Below are positions 33,149 through 40,265 of a stretch of 47,909 nucleotides of DNA, piece after piece. Each line of letters starts with the position of its first letter. Positions within the stretch are counted from its first letter, which is position 1. This DNA comes from Panacagrimonas sp. (GTDB lineage: Bacteria; Pseudomonadota; Gammaproteobacteria; Nevskiales; Nevskiaceae): assembly GCF_020697055.1 (NCBI RefSeq), contig NZ_JAJFBP010000033.1:1-47909 (forward strand), in the 5' to 3' direction. The position numbers were made by a program, and so were the translations under genes. The notes beneath the pieces are model-generated. The model did no database searches. It was given only the letters and a program-made list of their open reading frames with translations, and was not told the origin of the DNA.

Positions 33149-33220
33149 ATGCAAGCCATCCTGCTCTGGCTTCTCGGCGTTCCCATTCCGATCATCATCC
33201 TGCTCGCACTGATCTTCTGA
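33149..33220 (+). CDS. 23-aa single-helix membrane microprotein
   Basis: A frame of 24 codons encodes MQAILLWLLGVPIPIIILL followed by ALIF, essentially one hydrophobic helix interrupted by a GVPIP kink. The ATG has CGGAGA 6-7 bases upstream, one of the better SD sites in this window, and the gene follows the preceding membrane-protein gene by 46 bp. Short peptides with a WLLGIPIPIIILL core occur widely in Proteobacteria as unannotated genes (my recollection, not searched). Length and lack of charged residues suggest an integral membrane peptide. Confidence 0.65.
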   Translation: MQAILLWLLGVPIPIIILLALIF

Positions 33221-33379
33221 GGTGCTTGCGGCCGGCGTGCGCCATTTCACATCGAACCCTATCGATCCGCCGGCGACCCCGGCACACTGCGCGTCTTGCG
33301 AGTCGAAGGGGGAGTGCAGGCCGGTATCGGGCGACGATCGAATCGCCGGGACACGGCCTCGGAAGAAGGACCGACGTCG

Positions 33380-33631
33380 ATGGATTTGTGCAATGACTGC
33401 AGCCGCTTGAGCACGACCGCGGGTCGCCCCGACGAAGTGCGCCACCTCACGCGGGTGGGAATTCTCAAGCGTGATGCGAAGGTCACGTTCCGTTACCAGT
33501 GCGAAGCCTGCGCCGCCGAGTGGGACTGGACGCGCGGGGCCGGCTGGCACCTGCAGAACGAAACGCCGTCGCCGCCGCTGATTGCGCGGTGGTTCGCGGC
33601 CGCGAGATCGAGGTTCACGCATCCGCATTGA
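33380..33631 (+). CDS. Small zinc-ribbon-like protein
   Basis: The 83-residue protein has two CxxC knuckles: Cys4/Cys7 (MDLCNDCSR) and Cys41/Cys44 (YQCEACAAEW), as in a zinc ribbon. They are separated by a basic segment (RHLTRVGILKRDAKVTFRY). The rest is Trp- and Arg-rich. ATG at 33380 has AAGGA 9 bases upstream. The frame is open earlier, but the SD and Cys spacing favour this start. Role unknown; nucleic-acid binding is possible. Confidence 0.6.
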   Translation: MDLCNDCSRLSTTAGRPDEVRHLTRVGILKRDAKVTFRYQCEACAAEWDWTRGAGWHLQNETPSPPLIARWFAAARSRFTHPH

Positions 33632-33663
33632 GGGAGTCGGATCGGCTTCGTCCGGGTCCGACC

Positions 33664-33766
33664 AGAGAGAGCGGGAAAATTCGCTGCGCTCACGCCGCTG
33701 CCCGATCAATCGGGCAAGGGTCGCACCCTCGTTATTTCGCGGGTTCGAATCCCGCTCTCTCCGCCA
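33664..33766 (+). pseudogene. tRNA-Ser-like remnant / tRNA-like element
   Basis: Bases 33738-33766 are an exact copy, in opposite orientation, of the T-arm, acceptor 3' strand, discriminator and CCA of the neighbouring tRNA-Ser(GGA). Upstream there is no matching tRNA body. Instead GAGAGA at 33665-33670 can pair with the acceptor strand, and hairpins occur at 33700-33715 (GCCCG/CGGGC) and 33717-33729 (AGGGT/ACCCT, like a variable arm). Acceptor position 1 mismatches, positions 8-9 are missing and no 7-nt anticodon loop is present. It is therefore either a decayed tRNA gene or an evolved tRNA-like RNA. Confidence 0.55.
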
Positions 33767-33767
33767 A

Positions 33768-33797
33768 GAAAAAGGGGCCCTTTCGGGCCCCTTTTTC
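33768..33797. terminator. Bidirectional intrinsic terminator
   Basis: A perfect stem GAAAAAGGGGCCC/GGGCCCCTTTTTC with TTTC loop reads as GC stem plus T-run on both strands. On the minus strand it ends tRNA-Ser(GGA) (4 bases downstream of CCA). On the plus strand it ends the tRNA-like element 1 base after its CCA. Confidence 0.9.
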
Positions 33798-33801
33798 AAT
33801 T

Positions 33802-33893
33802 TGGCGGAGAGAGCGGGATTCGAACCCGCGATACGGTTTAACCCGTATACACGCTTTCCAGGCGTGCTCCTTAAACCGCTCGGACACCTCTCC
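33802..33893 (-). tRNA. tRNA-Ser (anticodon GGA)
   Basis: On the minus strand GGAGAGG pairs with TCTCTCC (one G-U at position 7), followed by G discriminator and encoded CCA. The D-arm has CCGAGCGGTTTAAGG, and the anticodon stem ACGCC/GGCGT-type arms hold loop CTGGAAA, anticodon GGA, decoding UCC/UCU serine. The long variable arm TACGGG...CCGTA confirms class II. The T-arm is GCGGGTTCGAATCCCGC. Confidence 0.96.
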
Positions 33894-33948
33894 AGAAACT
33901 GATGCGCGCGTCGCCAATCGTACGACGCCGCGGTGAATCGCAGGATCC

Positions 33949-34254
33949 CTACGTCGCGGGCTTGGCTTCGGCCGGCGCGGTCGGTTGTGCCATCGCCGGC
34001 GGCTTGTCCAGGCACACCCCGGCACCCTCTTCGTCCTCGACCCCGAACGGCTGGCCGGCGCCCGGGGCGGGCGGCAGGCGCAGCGCGGACGGCGAGTTCG
34101 GCATGGTCAGTCCCTCGGCCGATCGCAGTTCCGGCACCACCCGCGCCTTCTGATAGTCCTGCTCGGTCAGGCAATAGGAATTGGTACCGCAGGCGCCCAG
34201 CAGCATCAGGCTGCCCAGGGCGATGACGGCGTTGAAAGCAGCGGCACGCGGCAT
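33949..34254 (-). CDS. Short BamC-like outer-membrane lipoprotein
   Basis: The 101-residue lipoprotein has a signal peptide and perfect lipobox LGA-C (Cys22). The mature part reads YCLTEQDYQKARVVPELRS, then AEGLTMPNSPSALRLPP. This matches the extended N-terminal segment of BamC (NlpB), which wraps around BamD, but the two helix-grip domains of E. coli BamC are missing and the tail is Ala/Pro-rich. It starts 2 bp after the dapA stop, the location of bamC in E. coli and many others. It is probably a truncated BamC-equivalent or a lineage-specific lipoprotein. Confidence 0.65.
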   Translation of the reverse strand: MPRAAAFNAVIALGSLMLLGACGTNSYCLTEQDYQKARVVPELRSAEGLTMPNSPSALRLPPAPGAGQPFGVEDEEGAGVCLDKPPAMAQPTAPAEAKPAT

Positions 34255-34256
34255 GT

Positions 34257-35135
34257 TCAGACGGCTCCAGCGGCGCGCAGCGCGGCGCGAACGGTATCAA
34301 AGTGGGTGGTGCCCAGCGGCACCAGCGGAAGACGGATGCCGCCGGCGATGCGGCCCATCTGCTCGAGCGCCCACTTCACCGGAATGGGGTTGCCTTCACA
34401 GAACAGGTCGCGATGCAGACCGGCCAACGGTGCATCGAGTTCCGCGGCGCGCGCCGCGTCTCCGGCCAGGGCCGCCGCGCACATCCGGTGCATGGCGCCC
34501 GGCGCGATGTTCGCGGTGACGGAGATATCGCCCACGAACCCCAGCAGGATCGATTCGCGCGCCGTGGCGTCGTCGCCCGAATAGAGCGCGAAGCTGCTCG
34601 GCAGATTCAGCGCGAGCAGTTCGCGCACGCGCGCCATGTCGCCCTTGGCTTCCTTGGTCCCGACGATCCCCGGCACCTGTGCCAGGCGCGCCACCGTCTC
34701 GGGCAGCATGTCCACGCCGGTACGACCGGGGACGTTGTAGAGGATCTGCGGCAGGTCGACCGCTTCGGCGACGGCCTTGTAATGCCGATACAGGCCTTCC
34801 TGCGGCGGCTTGTTGTAGTACGGCGCGACCAGCAGCGCGGCGTCGACGCCCACTTCCTTGGCCGCGCGCGTCAGCTCGATGGCCTCGACCGTCGAGTTGG
34901 CGCCGGTCCCGCCGATCACCGGCACGCGTCCCGCGCTGCGCTTGACGATGCGCCGGATGACGTCGATGTGCTCGTCGACATCCAGCGTGGGCGACTCGCC
35001 CGTGGTGCCGACGGCGACGATGCCGTCGGTGCCCTCGGCGATGTGCCAATCGACCAGGCGATCGAGCGCATCGAAGTCCACGCGCCCGTCGGGGTGCATG
35101 GGGGTGACGATGGCGACGATGCTGCCCTTGATCAT
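34257..35135 (-). CDS. dapA: 4-hydroxy-tetrahydrodipicolinate synthase
   Basis: DapA condenses pyruvate with aspartate semialdehyde, the committed step to diaminopimelate and lysine. The 292-residue barrel has Schiff-base Lys161 in GTKEAKGD, Tyr133 in [10 protein letters not shown] and the GTTGESPTL substrate loop, with numbering that matches the E. coli enzyme. The start is [13 protein letters not shown]; the longer open frame is non-homologous. A TATACT -10-like box lies at 35183-35188 (minus strand), though no convincing -35 was found. Divergent from gcvR. Confidence 0.97.
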   Translation of the reverse strand: MIKGSIVAIVTPMHPDGRVDFDALDRLVDWHIAEGTDGIVAVGTTGESPTLDVDEHIDVIRRIVKRSAGRVPVIGGTGANSTVEAIELTRAAKEVGVDAALLVAPYYNKPPQEGLYRHYKAVAEAVDLPQILYNVPGRTGVDMLPETVARLAQVPGIVGTKEAKGDMARVRELLALNLPSSFALYSGDDATARESILLGFVGDISVTANIAPGAMHRMCAAALAGDAARAAELDAPLAGLHRDLFCEGNPIPVKWALEQMGRIAGGIRLPLVPLGTTHFDTVRAALRAAGAV

Positions 35136-35302
35136 GGTCGGAACGAGGCGCCGGCGGGGCCGGGTCGAAAAAAAGGTCGCGAAGTATATCGGCGCGCACG
35201 CTCGGCCGCCGCCGGACGACGGGCCCCCCGCCGCGGGAATTCGGCGTGGCCATTTGGGTCCCGGGTCAATAAACTCGCGACCTAGCACGACTTCCCCCGC
35301 TC

Positions 35303-35842
35303 ATGGCCCCTCAGGACACCCTGCTGTCGATCTCCGTTCTCGCGCGCACCAAGGCCAACGTGCCGCTGGAACTGTTCCGCGCGATCCGCGAGCGGGGCTG
35401 CGAGGTCGAAGACTGCCGTATCGCGCCGATCGGCGATCGCCTGGCGGCCAACCTCGTGGTGTCCGGCAACTGGAGCGCGCTGGGACGGCTGGAGACCGCC
35501 CTGCCCGGCATCGCCACCAAGCTCGACCTGCAGGTGCGCTTCGAACGCTGCGGGCCGCGCGAGCAGGCGCCCGAGTTCCGGCCGTACGCGGCCGACGTGA
35601 TCGCCCCGCAGCAGCCGGACCTCCTGGTGCACCTGCTCGAGTTCTTCTCGGGCCAGGATGTGGAGGTCGCCGAGATCTCCACCCAGAAGTACGCCTCGAA
35701 CTACACCGGCGCCGAGATGTGCAGTGTGCAGATGGTTCTGCACGTGCCGGTCAACCAGCACCCGCAGGCGTTGCGCGAATCCTTCATGGATCTCTGCGAC
35801 GATCTGAACGCCGACGGCATGCTCGACCCCATCAAAACCTAG
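35303..35842 (+). CDS. gcvR: Glycine cleavage system regulator GcvR-like ACT protein
   Basis: The 179-residue protein consists of two ACT domains (about 5-80 and 100-172) and no DNA-binding domain. In E. coli GcvR binds GcvA and represses gcvTHP when glycine is scarce. Identity is supported by its place between dapA and bcp, the E. coli order, and by the LLSISVLARTKANVPLELFRAI N-terminus. No GcvA is in this window, so the partner is unknown. It could be a general ACT sensor. Confidence 0.85.
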   Translation: MAPQDTLLSISVLARTKANVPLELFRAIRERGCEVEDCRIAPIGDRLAANLVVSGNWSALGRLETALPGIATKLDLQVRFERCGPREQAPEFRPYAADVIAPQQPDLLVHLLEFFSGQDVEVAEISTQKYASNYTGAEMCSVQMVLHVPVNQHPQALRESFMDLCDDLNADGMLDPIKT

Positions 35843-35860
35843 CGCCGCAGGCGCACCTCG

Positions 35861-35901
35861 TCCCCTCTCCCGACCTGCGGGGAGAGGCAGGGTGAGGGGC
35901 G
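35861..35901. repeat. Dispersed palindromic intergenic repeat (CCTCTCCC type)
   Basis: CCTCTCCC (35864-35871) pairs with GGGAGAGG (35880-35887) across an 8-base loop, flanked by TCCCC and GGGTGAGGGG. Such CCCTCTCCC...GGGAGAGGG...GTGAGGGG elements are common in GC-rich Gammaproteobacterial intergenic regions (from general knowledge). Only one copy was noticed here, between gcvR and bcp. Confidence 0.5.
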
Positions 35902-35932
35902 AAAGCGGAGCGACTGGAGACGTAGGAGAAAG

Positions 35933-36397
35933 ATGACCCTGTCCGTCGGTGACAAGATCCCGGACCTGACCCTTCCCGCCAACGGCGGCCGCGAGGTGGG
36001 GTTCAAGGACTACAAGGGCAAGAAGCTGGTCGTGTACTTCTATCCCAAGGACAACACGCCGGGTTGCACGCAGGAAGGCCAGGACTACCGCGATCTCTAC
36101 AAGCAGTTCCTCAAGGCCGGCGCCGACATCGTCGGCATCTCCAAGGACAGCGTGAAGTCGCACGACAACTTCGTGGCCAAGTACGAATTCCCGTTCACGC
36201 TGCTCGCCGATACCGAGGGCAAGGCCTGTGACGCGTTCGGCGCCATCGTCGAAAAGAGCCTGTACGGTCGCAAGTACATGGGCATCGACCGCTGCACCTG
36301 GCTGTTCGACGACAAGGGCAGGCTGCGCCAGGTCTGGCGCGGCGTGAAGGTCAAAGGCCACGCCGCCGCCGTGCTGGACGCGGTCAAGGCGCTGTGA
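35933..36397 (+). CDS. bcp: Thiol peroxidase Bcp / PrxQ-type peroxiredoxin
   Basis: A 154-residue thioredoxin-fold peroxidase that reduces hydroperoxides. The peroxidatic Cys45 lies in the PxxxTxxC motif YPKDNTPGCTQE. The resolving Cys usual five residues later in E. coli Bcp is Gln50; Cys99 (EGKACDAFG) is the most obvious alternative. The terminal region VWRGVKVKGHAAAVLDAV is typical. AGGAG precedes the ATG. It is 90 bp downstream of gcvR. Confidence 0.95.
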   Translation: MTLSVGDKIPDLTLPANGGREVGFKDYKGKKLVVYFYPKDNTPGCTQEGQDYRDLYKQFLKAGADIVGISKDSVKSHDNFVAKYEFPFTLLADTEGKACDAFGAIVEKSLYGRKYMGIDRCTWLFDDKGRLRQVWRGVKVKGHAAAVLDAVKAL

Positions 36398-36485
36398 AGG
36401 CCTGGTTGATCATTTCCACTTCGATGTCCCCTTCCCCGCCGTCCGGCCGCGTCCGCGGTCGGATTCTTGCTGCCTGATCACCTCG

Positions 36486-37919
36486 ATGACGGACTCCCAC
36501 AAGAAGAAGTTCTTCGTGCTGGACACCAACGTGCTCATGCACGATTCGACCAGCCTGTTCCGCTTCGAGGAACACGATCTGTTCGTGCCCATGGTGGTGC
36601 TCGAGGAGCTCGACAGCCTCAAGAAGGGCACCAGTGAATCGGCGCGCACCGCGCGGCAGGTCAGCCGCCTGCTCGACGAACTGACCGCCGACAAGGATCA
36701 CGCGCAGATCGAAAAGGGCATCACGCTGCCCACGCATCTGACCAAGCGCACCGATGGCGGACGGCACGGACAGCCGGCCAGCGGCCGCCTGTACTTCCAG
36801 ACGCGACCGACCGAGGCGTCCTTGCCGGGCATCCTGCCGGGCAACAAGCCGGACAACGCCATCCTGCTGAGCGCGCTGTCGCTGCAGGCGCAGCATCCGG
36901 CGCGGCGCGTGATCCTGGTCAGCAAGGACATCAACCTTCGGATCAAGGCCACGATCGTCGGCGTCCACACCGAGGACTACCACAACGATCAGGTCCTCGA
37001 GGATGCCGACCTGCTGCCCACCGGCTATGCCGAATTGCCGGAGACGTTCTGGGAATCGCACGGCGAACAGATGGAGAGCTGGCAGGACGAGCGCGGTCGC
37101 GCGTGCTATCGCGTGCACGGCCCGAGCGTGAAGGATCTGTACGTCAACCAGTTCCTGTACCTGCCGGACGACGAACGCGACCGCGGCCTGGAACTGGTGG
37201 TAGACAAGCTCGACGCCGATTCCGCGACGCTGCGCGTGATCCGCGACTTTCGCGCCGCCAAGTCCCCGGTCTGGGGCATCCACGCCAAGAATCGCGAGCA
37301 GAATTTTGCGCTGAACCTGCTGCTCGATCCGGAGATCGACTTCGTCACGATCCTGGGAACGGCGGGCACCGGCAAGACGCTGCTGACGCTCGCCGCGGGG
37401 CTGGCGCAGGTGCTCGACGAGCCGCGCTACCGCGAGATCATCATGACGCGCGTGACCGTGCCGCTGGGCGAGGACATCGGCTTCCTGCCCGGTACCGAGG
37501 AGGAAAAGATGACGCCCTGGATGGGCGCGCTGATGGACAACCTCGAGGTGCTCACGCAGAACGGCCACGCCGGTGACTGGGAACGCGCCGCAACCAATGA
37601 CCTGCTGTCCAAGCGCATCAAGATCCGTTCGCTGAACTTCATGCGCGGCCGCACGTTCCTCAACCGCTTCATCATCCTCGACGAAGCGCAGAACCTGACC
37701 GCCAAGCAGATGAAGACGCTGGTCACGCGCTGCGGTCCCGGATCCAAGATCGTGTGCCTGGGCAACCTTTCGCAGATCGACACGCCCTACCTGTCGGAGA
37801 CGACGTCGGGCCTGACCTACGTGGTCGATCGCTTTCGCGGCTGGCAGCATGGCGGACACGTCACGCTGGCGCGTGGCGAGCGCTCGCGACTGGCGGCGCA
37901 CGCATCGGACATCCTCTAA
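36486..37919 (+). CDS. PhoH2-type PIN-PhoH fusion (RNase/ATPase)
   Basis: The 477-residue protein has an N-terminal PIN domain (about 8-150: FFVLDTNVLMHD, VLEELDSLK, NAILLSALSL, VILVSKDINLRIKA) and a C-terminal PhoH P-loop ATPase (about 255-470: Walker A GTAGTGKTLLT, Walker B FIILDEAQNLT). This is the YlaK/PhoH2 class, with sequence-specific RNA-unwinding and RNase activity shown for mycobacterial members. ATG start, weak SD. Two downstream genes follow at 11 and 22 bp, suggesting an operon. Confidence 0.93.
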   Translation: MTDSHKKKFFVLDTNVLMHDSTSLFRFEEHDLFVPMVVLEELDSLKKGTSESARTARQVSRLLDELTADKDHAQIEKGITLPTHLTKRTDGGRHGQPASGRLYFQTRPTEASLPGILPGNKPDNAILLSALSLQAQHPARRVILVSKDINLRIKATIVGVHTEDYHNDQVLEDADLLPTGYAELPETFWESHGEQMESWQDERGRACYRVHGPSVKDLYVNQFLYLPDDERDRGLELVVDKLDADSATLRVIRDFRAAKSPVWGIHAKNREQNFALNLLLDPEIDFVTILGTAGTGKTLLTLAAGLAQVLDEPRYREIIMTRVTVPLGEDIGFLPGTEEEKMTPWMGALMDNLEVLTQNGHAGDWERAATNDLLSKRIKIRSLNFMRGRTFLNRFIILDEAQNLTAKQMKTLVTRCGPGSKIVCLGNLSQIDTPYLSETTSGLTYVVDRFRGWQHGGHVTLARGERSRLAAHASDIL

Positions 37920-37930
37920 TCGAGCGACGC

Positions 37931-38263
37931 ATGTTGGGCAAACTCGCCAAATCCATGAAGGACGGAGCGCTGGGCATCGCGCTCAAGGCCTACGTCAACG
38001 ATCGCCTCGGCGATTACGGCGAAGTGCTGGACTGCACCGTCGAAACCGGCAAGAGCCGCATCGGCGTGCGCGTGCTGCTCAAGGGCGACAAGGAACCGAT
38101 CAACGCGGCGGTGGAGAAGTACGAGCTGAGCACCGAGGGCGAACTGCTGTACGCCACGCTGCGCAGCTTCTCCAGCTCTCGACCGTGGCTGACGATGCTG
38201 CTGACCAAGCTGTTCACGGACAAGCGCTACAAGCTGCCATCCGCGGTCCGCAACCTGCTCTGA
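37931..38263 (+). CDS. Conserved-looking hypothetical protein, 110 aa
   Basis: Family not recognised. The protein begins MLGKLAKSMKDGALGIALKA, then a beta-rich section (VLDCTVETGKSRIGVRVLLKGDKEP), and a basic C-terminus (LFTDKRYKLPSAVRNLL). No signal peptide or membrane helix. It sits 11 bp after phoH2 and 22 bp before aguB, so it is likely co-expressed. Its composition and codon use match the neighbours. Confidence 0.75.
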   Translation: MLGKLAKSMKDGALGIALKAYVNDRLGDYGEVLDCTVETGKSRIGVRVLLKGDKEPINAAVEKYELSTEGELLYATLRSFSSSRPWLTMLLTKLFTDKRYKLPSAVRNLL

Positions 38264-38285
38264 ATCACGACGAGAATTCGACGAG

Positions 38286-39179
38286 ATGAGCCGCGAACTG
38301 CGCGTCGGCCTGGTCCAGCAGCCCTGCCTGGACAATCGCGAACAGAATCTCGCGACCTCGGAAGCCGGCATCCGCGACGCCGCCGAAAAGGGCGCGCGGC
38401 TGGTCCTGCTGCAGGAACTGCACGCCTCGCTCTATTTCTGCCAGCACGAAAGCACGGCGCTGTTCGATCTCGCCGAGACCATTCCGGGACCTTCGACCGA
38501 ATTCCTCGGCAAGCTTGCCAAGGAGCTCGGCGTGGTGATCGTCGGCTCGCTGTTCGAGCGTCGCGCACCGGGCCTGTACCACAACACCGCGGTCGTCCTG
38601 GAAAAGGACGGCACGCTGGTCGGGCGCTACCGGAAGATGCATATCCCGGACGATCCGGGCTACTACGAGAAGTTCTACTTCACGCCGGGCGACGCGAGCA
38701 CGCCGGGCTTCACGCCGATCCAGACCAGCGTGGGCAAGCTCGGCGTCCTCGTGTGCTGGGACCAGTGGTATCCGGAGGCCGCGCGCCTGATGGCGCTGGC
38801 CGGTGCCGACCTGCTGCTGTATCCGACCGCCATCGGCTGGAACCCCGACGACGTCGAAGACGAGCAGCTGCGTCAGCGCGACGCCTGGGTCACGATCCAG
38901 CGCGCGCATGCAGTGGCCAATGGGCTGCCCGTGCTGGTGGCCAATCGCGTCGGCATCGAGACCGATCCCACCGGCCAGACCCGCGGCTCGCGCTTCTGGG
39001 GCCACAGCTTCGTCGCCGGCCCGCAGGGCGAGTTCCTGGCCAAGGCCGGCGACGGACCCGACGTGCTCGTGGTCGACATCGACCTGGGTCGCAGCGAGGA
39101 CGTGCGCCGCTGGTGGCCGTTCCTGCGCGATCGCCGCGTCGATGCGTACGGCGATCTCGTCAAACGCTTCCGCGACTAG
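38286..39179 (+). CDS. aguB: N-carbamoylputrescine amidase (nitrilase superfamily)
   Basis: AguB hydrolyses N-carbamoylputrescine to putrescine, CO2 and NH3 in the agmatine route. The 297-residue protein carries the nitrilase-fold Glu44-Lys117-Cys157 triad: LQELHASLYF, YRKMHIPDDPGYYEKFYF and VLVCWDQWYPEAARL. These extended motifs are typical of AguB rather than of beta-ureidopropionase. The usual partner, agmatine deiminase, is not in this window. Confidence 0.92.
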   Translation: MSRELRVGLVQQPCLDNREQNLATSEAGIRDAAEKGARLVLLQELHASLYFCQHESTALFDLAETIPGPSTEFLGKLAKELGVVIVGSLFERRAPGLYHNTAVVLEKDGTLVGRYRKMHIPDDPGYYEKFYFTPGDASTPGFTPIQTSVGKLGVLVCWDQWYPEAARLMALAGADLLLYPTAIGWNPDDVEDEQLRQRDAWVTIQRAHAVANGLPVLVANRVGIETDPTGQTRGSRFWGHSFVAGPQGEFLAKAGDGPDVLVVDIDLGRSEDVRRWWPFLRDRRVDAYGDLVKRFRD

Positions 39180-39181
39180 CG

Positions 39182-40153
39182 CTAGACCGGGATCGCGTTC
39201 GCGTAGTTGGTCAGCCGCATCGTCTGGGAGTGGCACACCCAGGTCTTCTTCTGCACCACCCGGATCGGCGTCGTGAAACCCTCGTCGTCTTCCTCGACTT
39301 CGACGACATAGCCCTGGAAGTAGAGTTCCAGCCACGCCTCGACCGGCACGCCGGGCCACGTGCCGGTGATCGAGGGCTGGTCGCTGCCGTAATAGTCGTA
39401 TCCGACGCCGTGCGGGAGCCACTCGTCCTGGCAACGGGCGTCGCGCACCAGCGCGCTGATCCGGCGGCCGTAATAACGATCCTGCGGCTGACGCACCTCG
39501 CCATCCTCCTTCCACTTGGTGTCATCGAGGATGCCGGTGGTGCACGCGTCGCTCGGCAGCCCGATGGACGCGGAGCATCCCGCGTACGACGGCACCTTCA
39601 TCGACGGGTTCGCGAAGATCCACTGACCCCCGTCGGCCTTGACCCAGAGGTTGCCGCGGATGAATTGCCGGTACTCGTAGCGGCACGCCTGTTCCGGCTT
39701 CAGCGCCGGGTTCAGACCGACGTGCACCTTGAACACGCAGGCTGCGCGCCACCGGTCCGCCATCCGGTTGGTGATCGGATCCATTCCACGGAACCGCTCG
39801 AAGCGGAACGGCATCGACATGCCCTGCCAGAACTCGCTGAGCGGATTGATCGCGCCGGGCTGGGTCGGCGTCGACGGCATCGTGTGCGACCATCCCTTCA
39901 GCAGGTCGGCCTCGGCCTTGCGATTGACGTACTGCAGCTCGCCGATGACCGCGCCAAGCGTCTTCGGCCCGACCTTGCCGTCGGGACTCCCGAGCCCGTC
40001 GCGCATGGACTGGAACTTGTGCACCTGGGTGACGCTCGCCGTGTCCCACGAGCCCTTGGTCGGCGCGTTCACGACGCTCTGGATGATCCCGATCGCCTTG
40101 GTCGAGAACGAGCGGTCGAAGTTGTAGTTGATGGCACTGGAGACGTTGAGCAT
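39182..40153 (-). CDS. Unrecognised protein with peptidoglycan-binding-like N-terminus
   Basis: The N-terminal 75 residues (FDRSFSTKAIGIIQSVV ... VHKFQSMRDGL ... DGKVGPKTLGAVIGEL) resemble a PG_binding_1 repeat, which in this form is found in phage and secreted proteins. The remaining 250 residues match nothing I know. They contain about seven Cys (ACVFK, ACRYEY, GCSAS, ACTTG, RCQDE, VCHSQ) and many aromatics. There is no N-terminal signal peptide. ATG has GGAG 10 bases upstream. It is convergent with aguB, with 2 bp between them, and upstream of the methyltransferase gene on the same strand by position only. An effector or structural protein is possible, but no function is claimed. Confidence 0.8.
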   Translation of the reverse strand: MLNVSSAINYNFDRSFSTKAIGIIQSVVNAPTKGSWDTASVTQVHKFQSMRDGLGSPDGKVGPKTLGAVIGELQYVNRKAEADLLKGWSHTMPSTPTQPGAINPLSEFWQGMSMPFRFERFRGMDPITNRMADRWRAACVFKVHVGLNPALKPEQACRYEYRQFIRGNLWVKADGGQWIFANPSMKVPSYAGCSASIGLPSDACTTGILDDTKWKEDGEVRQPQDRYYGRRISALVRDARCQDEWLPHGVGYDYYGSDQPSITGTWPGVPVEAWLELYFQGYVVEVEEDDEGFTTPIRVVQKKTWVCHSQTMRLTNYANAIPV

Positions 40154-40265
40154 GGCGAGGAACTCCGGCTGAAGGGCGACGCGATGGGGACGCCATCACC
40201 CTAGTCGCCGACCGTGTCGGGCCGATGCCGCAGTCCTGAAATCCGATGTCAGGGGCGTTTCGAGA

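Noticed and set aside
33222..33410. 62-codon frame directly after the microprotein
   Set aside because: No SD, composition of a shadow frame, and it overlaps the better supported zinc-ribbon gene.
33640..33900. Attachment site of an integrated element at tRNA-Ser
   Set aside because: The repeated 3' end is inverted rather than direct, and no integrase or mobile gene is present nearby, so site-specific integration is not supported.
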